The notes beneath the pieces were generated by a model. The model worked only from the letters and a program-made list of their open reading frames with translations, did not search any database and was not told the origin of the DNA. A stretch of DNA of 64,000 nucleotides from Pagrus major. Lineage: Eukaryota; Chordata; Actinopteri; Spariformes; Sparidae. Numbering within the stretch: the first letter of the stretch is position 1; every line of letters begins with the position of its first letter. The stretch covers positions 18,176,197 to 18,240,196 of the forward strand of contig NC_133230.1 of NCBI RefSeq assembly GCF_040436345.1, read 5' to 3'. Positions 28,001-37,272 of this stretch are shown here, piece after piece. Both the position numbers and the translations under genes were made by a program.

Positions 28001-31000
28001 AAAAGGAGACTGTATTGTATATCAACTTCATGAACTAACCGTTCCTCTTCCATGTCATGTGAGCGACAGGAATGAAACTAGAAACAGTGCCTCGGGGTCA
28101 AACCGGCATGCAGTGTCGCGCCGCGCTGTGTCGCTCACGGCCAGTTAGGACGCTCCAACAGGAAACAGTAAAATCAAGCTGATAATGTCGCTGATGTTCA
28201 CTCGCGTTGAATGCCGTTTTGACATGCTGTTATAATTAATTACAGTTGACACAGTGTCAGAGAGGTGTTTATTCAGCTCTGGTATTTTTTTACACTGTAC
28301 CATTGTGGTGTATACAAAGGTACAGCTTCGAAACATACCAAGGTATTTAGCCCACAGCAAACAAATACCTAAAAGAGACGCCTCAAAAAGTATTCATTGC
28401 AGGGCGGCTGTATTGCATTGCATGGTGTATTTAGTTTGTGCTGACTGTTTAGTGAAAATGCCCCACCAGATCTTATGTCTGACATCATTCTGTACCTCCT
28501 TTGACTTATTTTCAGCTGCGAGTTCATTGCACTTGTCAGAGGCTAGTCATCACCTTTGACCAACCCTAGTATCTTACATCCTATACGTCGTGGACTAGAG
28601 AAGCAGTGAAGGAGGGAGAGCTGCGTTCCTGTTCCTGTGGCGAAGTTCCTCTTTAAGGAATCAGCCTGAACATACAGGAAATCCAATGGCACCACTGTTG
28701 CTAGGCAGCAGGGGGGGGCAGGGGGGGGCTGTGCAGCGGGAGGGGGGGTAGAAGGGGGTGTTCACAAGGTTCAGCGAGTGAGCCACCGAGGGTGTCACCA
28801 TGGTGATTTGGCATCCGAATGTTGCGGTCGGAGACCTGGGCTACAGAGAAAGAGAAGTGAACCAGTGGCGAGTGCTGCAGCCAGAGAAACTAGCAAATAC
28901 CAGCACACAACAAGATGTGATATGAGCTGTGCTGCTTTAAGCCACAGCAGCGTTCGCACAGATAACCAAAAATATGTTCTGACCTTTAGTTTGTGTTATT
29001 GACAGGCCCACCTTTAGAAGATGGGTCCTGGGTAACCTCAACCTTGTTGAGAAAGCAGACTCTAGTGTTTCATCAGCATGGGAGGTCACCGACAAGCTTT
29101 GTTTAGTTCCTTGATTAGATTCAGACATCTTCAAAAGCATCCCTTGGTCTTTATAGGAATTTATGATAGCCTTGCATTGCATCAAGCGTTTGACTTGTGT
29201 TTGTGTGCTAGCCGGCGTGCGCGTACATTTGTGTGTGTGTCAATGTACATGCGTTCAAGACGGTCTTCTCCACCCACATCCTGCCCACTGAGGCTCAGCA
29301 CCCACTTGTATGCCCTTCACAAGCTTACCACATTCTTCCTCTCACTCAGAAACACACAACACACACACACACAACACACACAACACACACACTGTACGCA
29401 CATGCAACATATTTTAGCTATAAAAAAAAAAAAAGTGGTTGCACAACTCTCCACTCAGCTGTGATGACCCACTGCCAGGAATTATGCCGTACCACCACAG
29501 TCCTTCCGCTAGTACAAAGTAAAATGTGTTCTTTTTTCCCCGAATGCCACAGGAAAACATCCGCTTCTAATTTAGCTCAGGCAGGAAGTTTTCTCTTATC
29601 AGTTTAGTACACAGAGGTTTTGTTGGCCAGTTGACTTTTACAGCCTTACTCATAGACCAGAGACTTTGAGACGGGGGTTGGTGTGTCTCAATAGTGCTCC
29701 ATAAAGCACCTTTGAGCCAGGAGGAAGAGCGGTTTAAAGGAAAAGTTGGACGTTAGCTTAGCATAAAGACTGGAAACTGTGTGAAACAGCCAAGCCTGGT
29801 TCTGTACAAAGATTACAAAATCTGCCTTCCAGCACCTGTAAAGCGGACTGATTTACACATTATGATAAGATGGAAGACAGAAGAGATCATTTTGTTTTAA
29901 TTAATACAAAAACCGAAGCATTAAAACAACACATTGTGTTTTTTTTGTGGGGCTTATGCGTGGCAATATTTTTTGGCCAGGCCAGACGAAGCAACCACAA
30001 CTTAAAGCAATAGAGCTGAACAAGTTAAAAATTGTTTCTGTTAATGTTATCTTCATCTTAAATGGGTAAGTGCAAGTTCAACGAGATTTGGCTCGAGAAC
30101 ACCACATAGAGTCCTTCGTTGAAGCCTGTTGGAAATAATTAATCTTAAACTCGCTGCACATTGTGTAAGAAAACGCTCGTCTTAGTATCTTTTGGTATTA
30201 AGGAATTAAAGCAGGAATGGGAAATCAGAAAATCATAAAGCGGGCGCTTTGAAGAGCAACCAGCCAATACCTGCCATTACCCAATGTTGTTCTGTATTCA
30301 CATCGGGAGCATCACCAAAGTATTAACTAATTTAATTTACAATTAATTCTGGGATTCTGAGTTTACCTCGTATCCTTCATACTTTTTTTTGCCAGTATGG
30401 ACTCGAAATAGGTCTTAAATTGCAATTTATAATGGTCTTAAAAGGTCTTAAAACTCTTAAATTTAACTTGTTGAATCCTGAAGAGACCCCTAACTCATGC
30501 TAATAAGCGTATTACCCATAATGCCGAACTGTTTGTTTACACGATTCATGGAGAGTAGCCTGGAACTTGGCTGTACTTCTTTGTTTTTTGAGTTAACAAG
30601 ACACATGGATGAGCTCTACTCACGATTTGCCTCATTTAAGCCAAGCCATATTTCTAGAGTGTGAGAAACAAATGTAAACAGACATAAATCGTTCAGTTTT
30701 TGTGACATGCGCGTCATCTCATCCTCTCTGTTCTCCTTCTCTGTCTAATGCAGAGATCCAGCGTGCTCTGTAGGTTTTCAGTTTATGGGCCGACCCCAGC
30801 CTTCCCTGTCCTGAGCCCCTGTGCCTTTGAGGGCGGAAGTGCATGGATCCCTGATGTTGGTGCGGAGCCAGGTTGCCCCTGGCTCCGCACCACCTCCATC
30901 CCTCCTCTCCCTCCTCTCTTCTCCTCCCTCACCCAGCCACATCTCCAGGGTCAGCTCAGCTCCAGATTGGCCCCCACGCATGCCTTTGAATGGTGGGGCT

Positions 31001-31216
31001 TAGGCAAGCGCTTTAAAAGGAAGCCCAAGTCTGTTTCCCATTTCACCCCCCACCACCAGCCCTCCACCCCAGCCCCTCGCTCCTTTCTTTCTTTCTCTCA
31101 CATACACACACAGCTGTCATCTGGCTTTTTAAGTTCTGTGCTGCATTTCTCCAGCTGGAGCTGGTTTATGACATTCCCTCGGCAGACTCTTTGGCCTCTC
31201 GCTCTCTTTCTCCCTT

Positions 31217-31252
<36 letters not shown>

Positions 31253-33944
31253 GCACACACACGAATACAACACAAAGTCATTTTTTCCTGTTCTGTTCTT
31301 TCTCTCCTCTCCCCTCCACTGTCTCCTATTCCTCACATTCCCCTGCAGACGCTCTGGATGTGTGTTACACCACTTGGTATGTTTGGAGGCAAAGAGGGAG
31401 CAAAGTCACACACATACACACACCATGTGTTAGCAGTCTAGATGTGGGGTGGGGGGGCTGACGAGAGAGGGAAAAAAAAGAAGAGAAAGAGAGGGGGAAA
31501 AAAAAAAAGAAGTCAAAGGAAGCATCTCTTAGCAACCACAGGACAGTAATTACTGTAGCAGCAGCTGGGAGCAAACCAGATTTCCGCTGTGCGTTAAAGC
31601 ACTGGCGTGGGCTACTTTACACACGGCACTGACTAACCAGAGCCAGCAGCCTCCTCCACACGCAGAGCAGAGAGAGGGAGAGGGTGGGAGAAGGAGAAGA
31701 GAGGAGGACTAACCCTGCCTTGATGAGGTCGGGGTGTGTGTGGGAAAAGAGGGACAGCTAGCCAGTGTGTACGAGGCTCGAATATGGTTGGATCGAACTC
31801 GTACGTGTGAAGATAGCTCGGCGCGGGTCCATGTTTGTGTATGTCTAAGCGGAGACAGATATAACCTTGAAGACCATTTATTTTGCAGTTTTATTCGAAT
31901 GGTTTTTCAGACCGTTTGAATATAAAGACCGTAGTGAGAAGGCAGAATTCTTTAATGTTTCATTCTGAACTTAATCAACCACAGCTCTGCTTATTTTCAT
32001 GTATATGCGATTAGATGTTTGGTGCGGGAGCAAGCAGGAAGTTATGCCGATGGTTGTGCTGAAACAATGCTGGACATGAAATATCATCACACAGCTCTTG
32101 ATGTAATAACTGACTATCCTCCCCCATCTCTCATCACCTCTGCACGCATGAATCATGAATAGCCATCACTTCTGATTTTGTTGCCATGAGTACTGAAGTA
32201 TCGGACTACTTCTATTTATTTTATTTCTGTCAATGTTGCCGTATTTATATTTTAAAATGTCTTTGCTGCAGACTGGCATTCACAAAGATGTTATTTATAG
32301 ACATCTCATTCTAACTGATATCACCAGTGAGCGTCCTTCTTGTAATTATGAGATTGTTCGGCGTGAGATGGGAGGAAAGCTCGCGCTGTCTCAGGGTTTC
32401 AAGCACCTCTTTTTTTAGGCCCGTGTTTGTAGATTTTGCATCAGTTAAAATGTTTGTGGGAACACATGCAAGGTTGATGGGAACTCTGAGTTCTTAACAG
32501 AAGGGGCCTTGAGTCATCACCACACAGCACAGTCATTTGGCCGAGCGTGGGCGCCGGATGCCCCCTGGTGGTTACAAGTGGAACACACACAGCCTACACA
32601 CCCTGAGTCAAAACAGTTGTGGTTATGAAAAATGAATTGATCGACCATTAGTGCTTTTGATGGTGTGATGGTTACATAGGATGTGGGAATGGTGGATGCT
32701 GAGGGCTTCAGCTAATGCCTATTTTTATGTGCAGTACATAAAAAAATATTGATTGACTGTTGCAATTTCTTAGAGCTTGAACTGATACCTTAGAGTAAAA
32801 GTATTCTTGAAAATCTAAATAATGTCAGTTAAGTGGCCAAATATTAGATTAATCTTGTTTGTGTTTCTTAAATGTGAGTCTGTCTGAGGGGAAACATCAG
32901 ATGTCTTTCCCTTAAACTATCTGTCACGCTGACCTGACTGACTTGAACGCTTGCTGTCTTGTTTTCTAGGTGTGTGATGAGCCTCCTTCCATCTGTACCC
33001 CAATGAAAGAGCCCTTCTCTCCGCTGAACAACGTCGTCTCCACCGAGCCATTCAGGGGCTGCTACGTCCGCGCCCAACCCTTCGACGAGTTCCCCTCGAG
33101 CAACCGCCGCTACCTGCCTCCACAGGTCTGCCTCTCCTTCATTCAACCAATCATATCTTCAAAATTCTGCTCAGTCTTGAATGAAGTATTTCTTATGTAG
33201 TTACTTGAGTAACCCGACTAATTCTCAATTTCTCCTCTTTTAAAGGTCTCCTTTAAGTCGACACGTCATGTCAGTTTTCACATGGACGATGAGGAGATTG
33301 TTCGCATCAACCCACGCAAAGACGTTCTCATCCGCGGCTACGAGGACTACCGCCACCCTGTCATGTGGAAGCAGGAGGCCGACCGCGAGGACCTCGACTT
33401 CCCCACCGCCTTCCACAAACTGGACAGTAAGAAGTGCGAGTACCTCTTCCCCGACGGCCCTGGTGGGGACTCCCACTCTGGCCCTGGTATGGGCATTGGA
33501 ACAGGTATGGGGCTTGGGCTGGGCAAGGACACGGCCATCAAGACTCAGCCCTCGCCCCTGCTGAAGTCCAAGAAGGGCCGGCGGCGGCGAGAGGACGGCG
33601 AGCGTTCGCGCTGCATCTACTGTCGGGAGATGTTTAACCACGAAGACAACTGGCGGGGGCAGTGCCAAGACGCCCCCGACCCGATCAAGCAGTGCATCTA
33701 CAAAGTCAGCTGCATGCTGTGCGCAGAGAGCATGCTGTACCACTGCATGTCCGACTCCGAGGGCGACTTCTCAGACCCCTGCTCATGTGACACATCTGAC
33801 GAGCAGTTCTGTCTGCGCTGGCTCGCCCTGGTGGCGCTCTCCTTCATTGCGCCCTGCATGTGCTGCTACCTGCCCCTGCGCGCCTGCCACCACTGTGGCG
33901 AGGCCTGCCGCTGCTGCGGGGGCAAGCACAAGGCCGCGGGGTGA
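4710..33944 (+). CDS. spred1: spred1, Sprouty-related EVH1 domain protein 1 (six coding exons)
   Basis: Spred1 is a membrane-associated inhibitor of Ras-ERK signalling; in the known family the EVH1 domain recruits neurofibromin and the Cys-rich SPR domain anchors the protein at the membrane. Six exons join in frame into 457 aa (human about 444). Visible in order: EVH1 about residues 13-158 with Trp31 conserved, a linker, a c-Kit-binding-like segment starting RHVSF (residues 232-236) and containing EIVRINPR, a Gly-rich stretch 296-318, then the SPR domain from Cys348 with [20 protein letters not shown] and the C-terminal [10 protein letters not shown]. The start at 4710 has A at -3 and gives a SPRED1-like MSED N-terminus. 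The SPR domain ([16 protein letters not shown]) and the adjacent fam98b favour spred1 over spred2 or spred3; a duplicated spred1 copy cannot be excluded. Confidence 0.92.
5578..5672. promoter_or_regulatory. CpG-dense patch in spred1 intron 1
   Basis: GCGTCACGCGCACGCCCG and GTGCGCGGGGTGCTTTCGTG with GCACGTCGCGCC give a local CpG density far above the surrounding AT-rich intron, about 0.85 kb downstream of exon 1. It may be the 3' edge of the promoter CpG island or an alternative start. Function is inferred only from composition. Confidence 0.4.
7480..7890 (+). repeat. dispersed teleost repeat (ATATCGTGATATGGCATAA family)
   Basis: Contains GTGATATGGCATAAGGGTTG, TCTTTTCCTGGTTTTAAAGGC, TGCCTTTACCCACTTAGTCA and closing ATATCG-rich sequence. 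I recognise this as a common non-autonomous teleost repeat. A second, partial copy lies at 18717-18890 and shares the same opening. No coding capacity. Confidence 0.6.
9564..9596. repeat. (CA)n microsatellite
   Basis: An uninterrupted CA run of about 16 units in spred1 intron 1. Confidence 0.97.
12414..12497. repeat. (TTCTC)n pentanucleotide tandem repeat
   Basis: About 17 near-perfect copies of TTCTC in spred1 intron 1, all pyrimidine on the plus strand. The array creates long artefactual ORFs in several frames (Arg/Glu-Lys repeats on the minus strand). Confidence 0.98.
12663..12694. repeat. (CTC)n trinucleotide repeat
   Basis: About ten CTC units, in the same pyrimidine-rich block as the pentanucleotide array. 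Confidence 0.95.
12989..13041. repeat. (TG)n microsatellite
   Basis: A TG run of about 26 units with one internal TGCG interruption near 13012. Confidence 0.97.
17330..17600 (+). CDS. spred1: spred1 coding exon 2 (first half of EVH1)
   Basis: Follows a pyrimidine tract and CACAG, and ends at TTG|GTAAGG in phase 0. It encodes residues 11-101: the EVH1 start [19 protein letters not shown], then [10 protein letters not shown]. An unusual Ser/Gly and Ser-Pro repeat follows (about residues 48-86), before the strand [11 protein letters not shown] resumes the SPRED pattern. Confidence 0.95.
18367..18715 (+). mobile_element. hAT-like non-autonomous element (GGCTGCRACTAA family)
   Basis: Starts GGCTGCGACTAACTTAATTA, continues with CATTATCAATTAATCTG, AAGGTGACATGAACATG, GACAAAGAAAAGCAGGAAAT and ACATTTGAGAAGCTGGAATC, and ends in GATTAGTCGAC. 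I recognise this as a very common teleost repeat with complementary ends. No ORF. The hAT assignment is from memory. Confidence 0.75.
18717..18890 (+). repeat. partial copy of the ATATCGTGATATGGCATAA dispersed repeat
   Basis: Opens TATATATCGTGATATGGCAT, then AACTGTTGTCTTTTCCTGGC, and ends ACATATCGTCCAGCCCTG. It abuts the preceding MITE. It is the same family as 7480-7890 but with an internal deletion. Confidence 0.55.
22724..22892 (+). CDS. spred1: spred1 coding exon 3 (second half of EVH1)
   Basis: Encodes residues 102-157, starting [10 protein letters not shown] and including [26 protein letters not shown] and IRRAIEDIN, the most conserved part of the SPRED EVH1 domain. The acceptor is TTGTCAG and the donor GTGTGT, in phase 1. 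Confidence 0.96.
23686..23739. repeat. (GGCT)n tetranucleotide repeat
   Basis: About thirteen uninterrupted GGCT units, which translate artefactually as repeated Trp-Leu-Ala-Gly. Confidence 0.97.
24130..24390 (-). mobile_element. hAT-like MITE fragment, reverse orientation
   Basis: Begins TTGACAGAAAATTAATCAGC and ends ATAGTTAGTTGCAGCCCTGA, the reverse complement of the family start GGCTGCAACTAACTAT. The interior is diverged and shortened relative to 18367-18715. Confidence 0.65.
24827..24899. repeat. (TG)n microsatellite, about 36 units
   Basis: The longest uninterrupted dinucleotide array in the window, in spred1 intron 3; likely highly polymorphic. Confidence 0.98.
24997..25024. repeat. 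(CT)n microsatellite
   Basis: About fourteen CT units, followed shortly by a CA run at about 25036-25053. Confidence 0.95.
26898..26944 (+). CDS. spred1: spred1 coding exon 4 (short linker exon)
   Basis: A 47-nt exon between TCTCTTGCAG and the donor GTGAGT. It completes the Gly codon and adds [15 protein letters not shown]. It joins exon 3 (phase 1) to exon 5 (phase 0) in frame. The linker itself is poorly conserved against human SPRED1, so the call rests mainly on splice sites and frame. Confidence 0.8.
27881..27916. repeat. perfect 16-bp hairpin with a 4-nt loop
   Basis: Arms ATCCATTTGCTAAGAT (27881-27896) and ATCTTAGCAAATGGAT (27901-27916) are exact reverse complements around the loop GGCG. 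It is too short for a miRNA precursor. See findings. Confidence 0.97.
28710..28759 (+). other. G-quadruplex-prone G-run cluster
   Basis: Runs of 8, 8, 3, 7 and 5 guanines occur within 50 bases on the plus (transcribed-sense) strand of spred1 intron 4. This meets the usual four-run criterion for a DNA or RNA G-quadruplex; folding is inferred. Confidence 0.75.
29351..29393. repeat. imperfect (AC)n microsatellite
   Basis: An AC run repeatedly broken by CAAC, in spred1 intron 4. Confidence 0.85.
29728..30000 (+). mobile_element. degraded TTAA-type MITE copy (related to 35692-36521)
   Basis: Contains GTTAGCTTAGCATAAAGACT, GGAAACTGTGTGAAACAGCC and AAATCTGCCTTCCAGCACCT, signatures of the teleost repeat present more completely at 35692-36521. 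The ends are eroded. Confidence 0.55.
30858..30892. repeat. perfect 15-bp GC-rich hairpin with a 5-nt loop
   Basis: Arms TGGTGCGGAGCCAGG (30858-30872) and CCTGGCTCCGCACCA (30878-30892) are exact reverse complements around TTGCC, in spred1 intron 4. Role unknown. Confidence 0.97.
31217..31262. repeat. compound (TC)n(AC)n microsatellite
   Basis: A run of about 12 TC units passes directly into about 11 AC units with one ACGC interruption. Confidence 0.95.
32970..33125 (+). CDS. spred1: spred1 coding exon 5
   Basis: A 156-nt phase 0-0 exon for residues 174-225. [19 protein letters not shown] and NRRYLPPQ align with the SPRED1 segment reading VVTSEPYR..IRPSPFEDLNARRVY. It is separated from exon 6 by an intron of only 120 bp. 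Confidence 0.92.
33246..33944 (+). CDS. spred1: spred1 coding exon 6 (c-Kit-binding region and SPR domain)
   Basis: The terminal coding exon, residues 226-457, ends at the TGA at 33942-33944. It carries [23 protein letters not shown], a Gly-rich linker, the basic [17 protein letters not shown] and the full Cys-rich SPR domain. Roughly the last 120 residues are nearly identical to human SPRED1. Confidence 0.97.
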   Translation, partial: VSFKSTRHVSFHMDDEEIVRINPRKDVLIRGYEDYRHPVMWKQEADREDLDFPTAFHKLDSKKCEYLFPDGPGGDSHSGPGMGIGTGMGLGLGKDTAIKTQPSPLLKSKKGRRRREDGERSRCIYCREMFNHEDNWRGQCQDAPDPIKQCIYKVSCMLCAESMLYHCMSDSEGDFSDPCSCDTSDEQFCLRWLALVALSFIAPCMCCYLPLRACHHCGEACRCCGGKHKAAG

Positions 33945-35687
33945 CCTGACGGACGGACTCTGGGACACCCTCAAAGCTAGCTAACACAGGAAGTGGATAA
34001 AAGCGGAAAATTAAAAGCCGGCATCCTTTTTTCATTCCCTCTCAGACGGGGTGATATGTTGTTGATCCCCAGCTCTGAGGGCTTTTGGAGATTTCAGTTT
34101 GTGTTTGTCGCCGACAAGCAGCAGTGGAGGACAAACCATATGCTTTGTGGGGGCTCTGAGCATCAAGCTAAGTTCAGGAGCTTAATCTGAGGACAACAGG
34201 AGGAGGCGTCAAGATTAATAGACTTGGAGATGTTACTAAACACACCTGTACACACACACACATACACACACCTCTCTCTCACATTCTCACTCATGCATTG
34301 ACAAAGCCAGGCCACAAATGTCAGAACTCTACTACAAGTAATGTGTAACTTTATGAAGGAAAAATTGTCTTTTGTACAGAGAGTGACAACTTGATGACAA
34401 AAAAGAAAACAAAACTATTCTGCGTTCAGAAAAAAATACTTGCTGTTTGAGTATGCTAAAAGGGATATGTTCTTGCTTTTTTGTGAATTTGCAGTTGGGT
34501 AACAGTGGCCTTTCCTTCATGGCTTAAGCATTTTGCTGACAATGTAATTACTAGACAGAGAAAAGTGCACTAGAAATGGTATTTCCCCCCCAGAGTAAAG
34601 GTAACCCTCTCAAATTCTTGTGGTACATTAACCACCATTTAGTGTAATTTTAACATTTGAGAGATGTTGCTGTGGTGGATGTATGGCCAATTCCTTTTTT
34701 TTTCCCGTTCCATCGAATTTAGAAGAGAATCTAAAAGTCACAGCTTGCTTTTGAAGGTACAGCTTGGTATAGCTTTTGAAAATTCAGTTAGAAGAATATG
34801 ATTTCTTTCCCGAGGTGATTTAGACCATTTGATTGCATTCCAAAATAAAGGGATCGATTCCATGATTACAAGGGAAAAAATGGTAACGACTTTACCATGC
34901 CGAGTTCCCCTAAATAGTTTTTCCACATCATGAAAATAGAATTAGAACCTCTTGAACCATCTGAATTGAAACCAATACGATGACAATTTCATTCACTTCA
35001 GTGGATTTCAGTTTTAATCCAGTTATTTACTGCTGTAGTGAAATTGTTTGGTGTTTTTGTTTCATCATTGTTATTTTCCTGCTCATTTTATAATTTTTTT
35101 GTTTTTTTTTAAACAAAGGCTGAAATGTTGCTCAACCAGCAAGTTTTGTTTTGGTGAGTAAAGGGGTCACAGTGCTCCTTGGGTAAATGATGAGGCACTT
35201 AAATTCTTTTATTGAGAATCCCTCCGATTTTAAACTTAATTTAGACTTAATTTAACATCCAATTTGGCATTGGGGAGGAAAAAACCCTCCTGAAAGCACT
35301 GCTCTCCAAGCTTTGGTTGCAGCACCCTCTCCAAATTTCCATGTTTGTCCCTTGAATTAGTGGGTTTCTCTTTGTTTAATATTCCCCTCATATCCTGTGT
35401 AAATGTAGTATTTCGTTGTTCCTCAAAAGTTAAAGTCCACTCCTTCGGTATGTGTTCATTTAAGGCCCTGAATGAATGAATGCATTGTTTCAGGAATGCT
35501 GAGTATCTTAGCTATTAAAAACATACAGATGCTATGTATGTGTGTGTGTGTGAGTGTGCGTAGGTCTTCATATGCACTGTTGATCTGATGTGATATAACG
35601 TCACCACTGACTATGTGATTAAGGCTTAAGACATGAACAGCACAAACCAGCGTCCTGTTTCCCAGAGCAAAGACATGATCAAACTGT

Positions 35688-36525
35688 TTAAGGAGTACTT
35701 CGACATTTTGGAAATGTACTTATTTGCATTCTTTCCGAAAATTAGATAAGAGGATCGATAACACTGTAATATCTGCCTGTTCCATACTAAGGAGCAAGCA
35801 GCTGCGTAGCTTAGCTTAGCATAAAAATGGATATGGGGAGAAACGAAAGAAAAATCTGCCTCGAGCAACTTTTAAAGTTCACTTATTAACATGCTGTAGC
35901 TCATTTGTTTAATTAGTACATAATAAAAATGGCGATTTGTGGTTTTACAGGGTTTTTTATGTGGGACTATATCCTGGAAGGGCACAGAACCTTCCTGGAG
36001 TCCTGTTAGCACCATGAGGTTACCTTGCAAAACTGTAAAGTTGGCCAAGAACTAGTCCATCACATAACCCCCAATAAAACCACCAAGTTTTCATTTTTAC
36101 ATATTTGTGTTTGTACAGATTAAACAAGATATAACATGTTAATTAGTGAGCTTAGTGGTGTTGGTAGGTGGATTTTGCTACTTTAGGACTAGTCTCGTGC
36201 AGCCAGACGTGTTCAGCACTGCAGAAGGGTCTGGCTACCCCAATTATCATTCTGGGGTTAAAAAAAAAAAAAATTCTGGCTTGTTTGTATTTATTTAAAC
36301 CAATTTTAAGTCCAGGATGCAGCGATGCCGCTCCTGCAAAATGGTGAAATTTGTTGTCATTAAAGGTGCAATATGTAAGAATTGGCCACCTGTCAAATTC
36401 AGTAACAGCTAACTCTAGCAGGCGTTAGCTAGTTAGCTCAGTTAGATGTGAGAATGGTATCAATCTTCTCAAATGATTCAAATAAACAAATAGGCTAATT
36501 GCCAAAATGTCGAACTACTCCTTAA
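35688..36525 (+). mobile_element. TTAA-flanked MITE inserted in the spred1 3'UTR
   Basis: TTAA at 35688-35691 then GGAGTACTTCGACATTTTGG; the right end reads CCAAAATGTCGAACTACTCC then TTAA at 36522-36525. The interior contains AGCTTAGCTTAGCATAAAAA and TGTGGTTTTACAGGG, typical of a common teleost repeat. A fragment of another TTAA family is embedded near 36359-36445. No ORF. Confidence 0.8.
36359..36445 (+). mobile_element. fragment of the TTAAAGGTGCAATATGTAAGAATT MITE family
   Basis: ATTAAAGGTGCAATATGTAA followed by GAATTGGCCACC and TTAGCTCAGTTAG matches the left end of the complete copy at 43364-43699. It lies within the larger element at 35688-36525, so it is a nested insertion, now partial. 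Confidence 0.65.
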
Positions 36526-37264
36526 CGATCCTTTGAGAAACAGGGACTAGGCAGACTGTTCAGAGTCGAGCTGTGTTTGAACCTGACCCAAAAGAACAAC
36601 ACTTAGATTAGAGCAAACTCCCGACAGTAATACCAGTTCAGTTTGGTCGCTGGCTGCAATAAGTGAAATTATCCCTAACTCTGTGGCATTGGCCTGATTG
36701 AAATTAGTGCTAATTGTGATTCCCCTCAATATTTAACAGCAGATTTGATACAACATCCGCGTTGTAACACATGCGCATCTCTTCTCAGCTCCTGTCACTC
36801 CTGCTCGAAAACAACGAGAAACATTTTATTTTCCTAATTCCGCCCCGACCAACGCTCCCTTTTCTTTCTATGCAAACTTTCTAACGTGGGAAACACATTG
36901 ACCTCTCTGCAGACTGAGTCAGTGACGGGACAGGACACTTTAACGCTATGATAGGTAGACGTCGACCAAGCCCTGGTACCAAACTCCAAACACCTGTAAA
37001 TACTTAACACTATATTTAAGTTCTTAATAATAATCCCAGCTTTTTTTTTTTTTTTTTTTGTCTTTGAAATTTTAAAGATAGAGCTGTATTTATCGTTGCT
37101 GTCAGCATATACTGTAGCTTCAATTGACAGCATTATGTACATAGGTCACCTTTTAGTATTATTTCACATTGAAAAGTAGAGGGCGTTTTGTGATGGAAAT
37201 GACTATTGAGCTTCTAATAGAGTTTCTCTCTAGTTTTGTACGGTAGAACGAAGGATAGTGCTAA

Positions 37265-37272
37265 CACGGTAC
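37265..37272 (+). promoter_or_regulatory. candidate miR-126-3p target site in the spred1 3'UTR
   Basis: CACGGTAC complements nucleotides 3-10 of miR-126-3p (remembered 5' end UCGUACCGUG). SPRED1 is an established miR-126 target in endothelium. It is an offset seed match, lacking pairing at nucleotide 2, so activity is inferred. Confidence 0.45.

Larger units (their letters stand above)
26945..32969 (+). other. spred1 intron 4
   Basis: A 6.0 kb intron with no supported extra exon. It contains two perfect short hairpins (27881-27916 and 30858-30892), a G-run cluster (28710-28759), a degraded TTAA-MITE copy (29728-30000) and TC/AC repeats (31217-31262). The long plus-strand ORF at about 30.7-31.5 kb is pyrimidine-rich low-complexity sequence. 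Confidence 0.7.

Noticed and set aside
27881-30892. Reading the two perfect hairpins as miRNA precursors
   Set aside because: Stems of 15-16 bp with 4-5 nt loops are too short for Drosha/Dicer processing, and pairing does not extend beyond them.
30748-31461. 237-codon plus-strand ORF in spred1 intron 4
   Set aside because: The translation is Ser/Pro/Leu and His-Thr low-complexity from TC and AC repeats. A possible acceptor at about 30753 does not lead to SPRED-like sequence, and exons 4 and 5 join in frame without it.
4710-33944. Assignment of the first gene as spred2 or spred3
   Set aside because: The SPR domain has the SPRED1-type DAPDPIK and [20 protein letters not shown] sequence, SPRED2 differs there ([20 protein letters not shown]) and SPRED3 is far more diverged; the fam98b neighbour also fits spred1.
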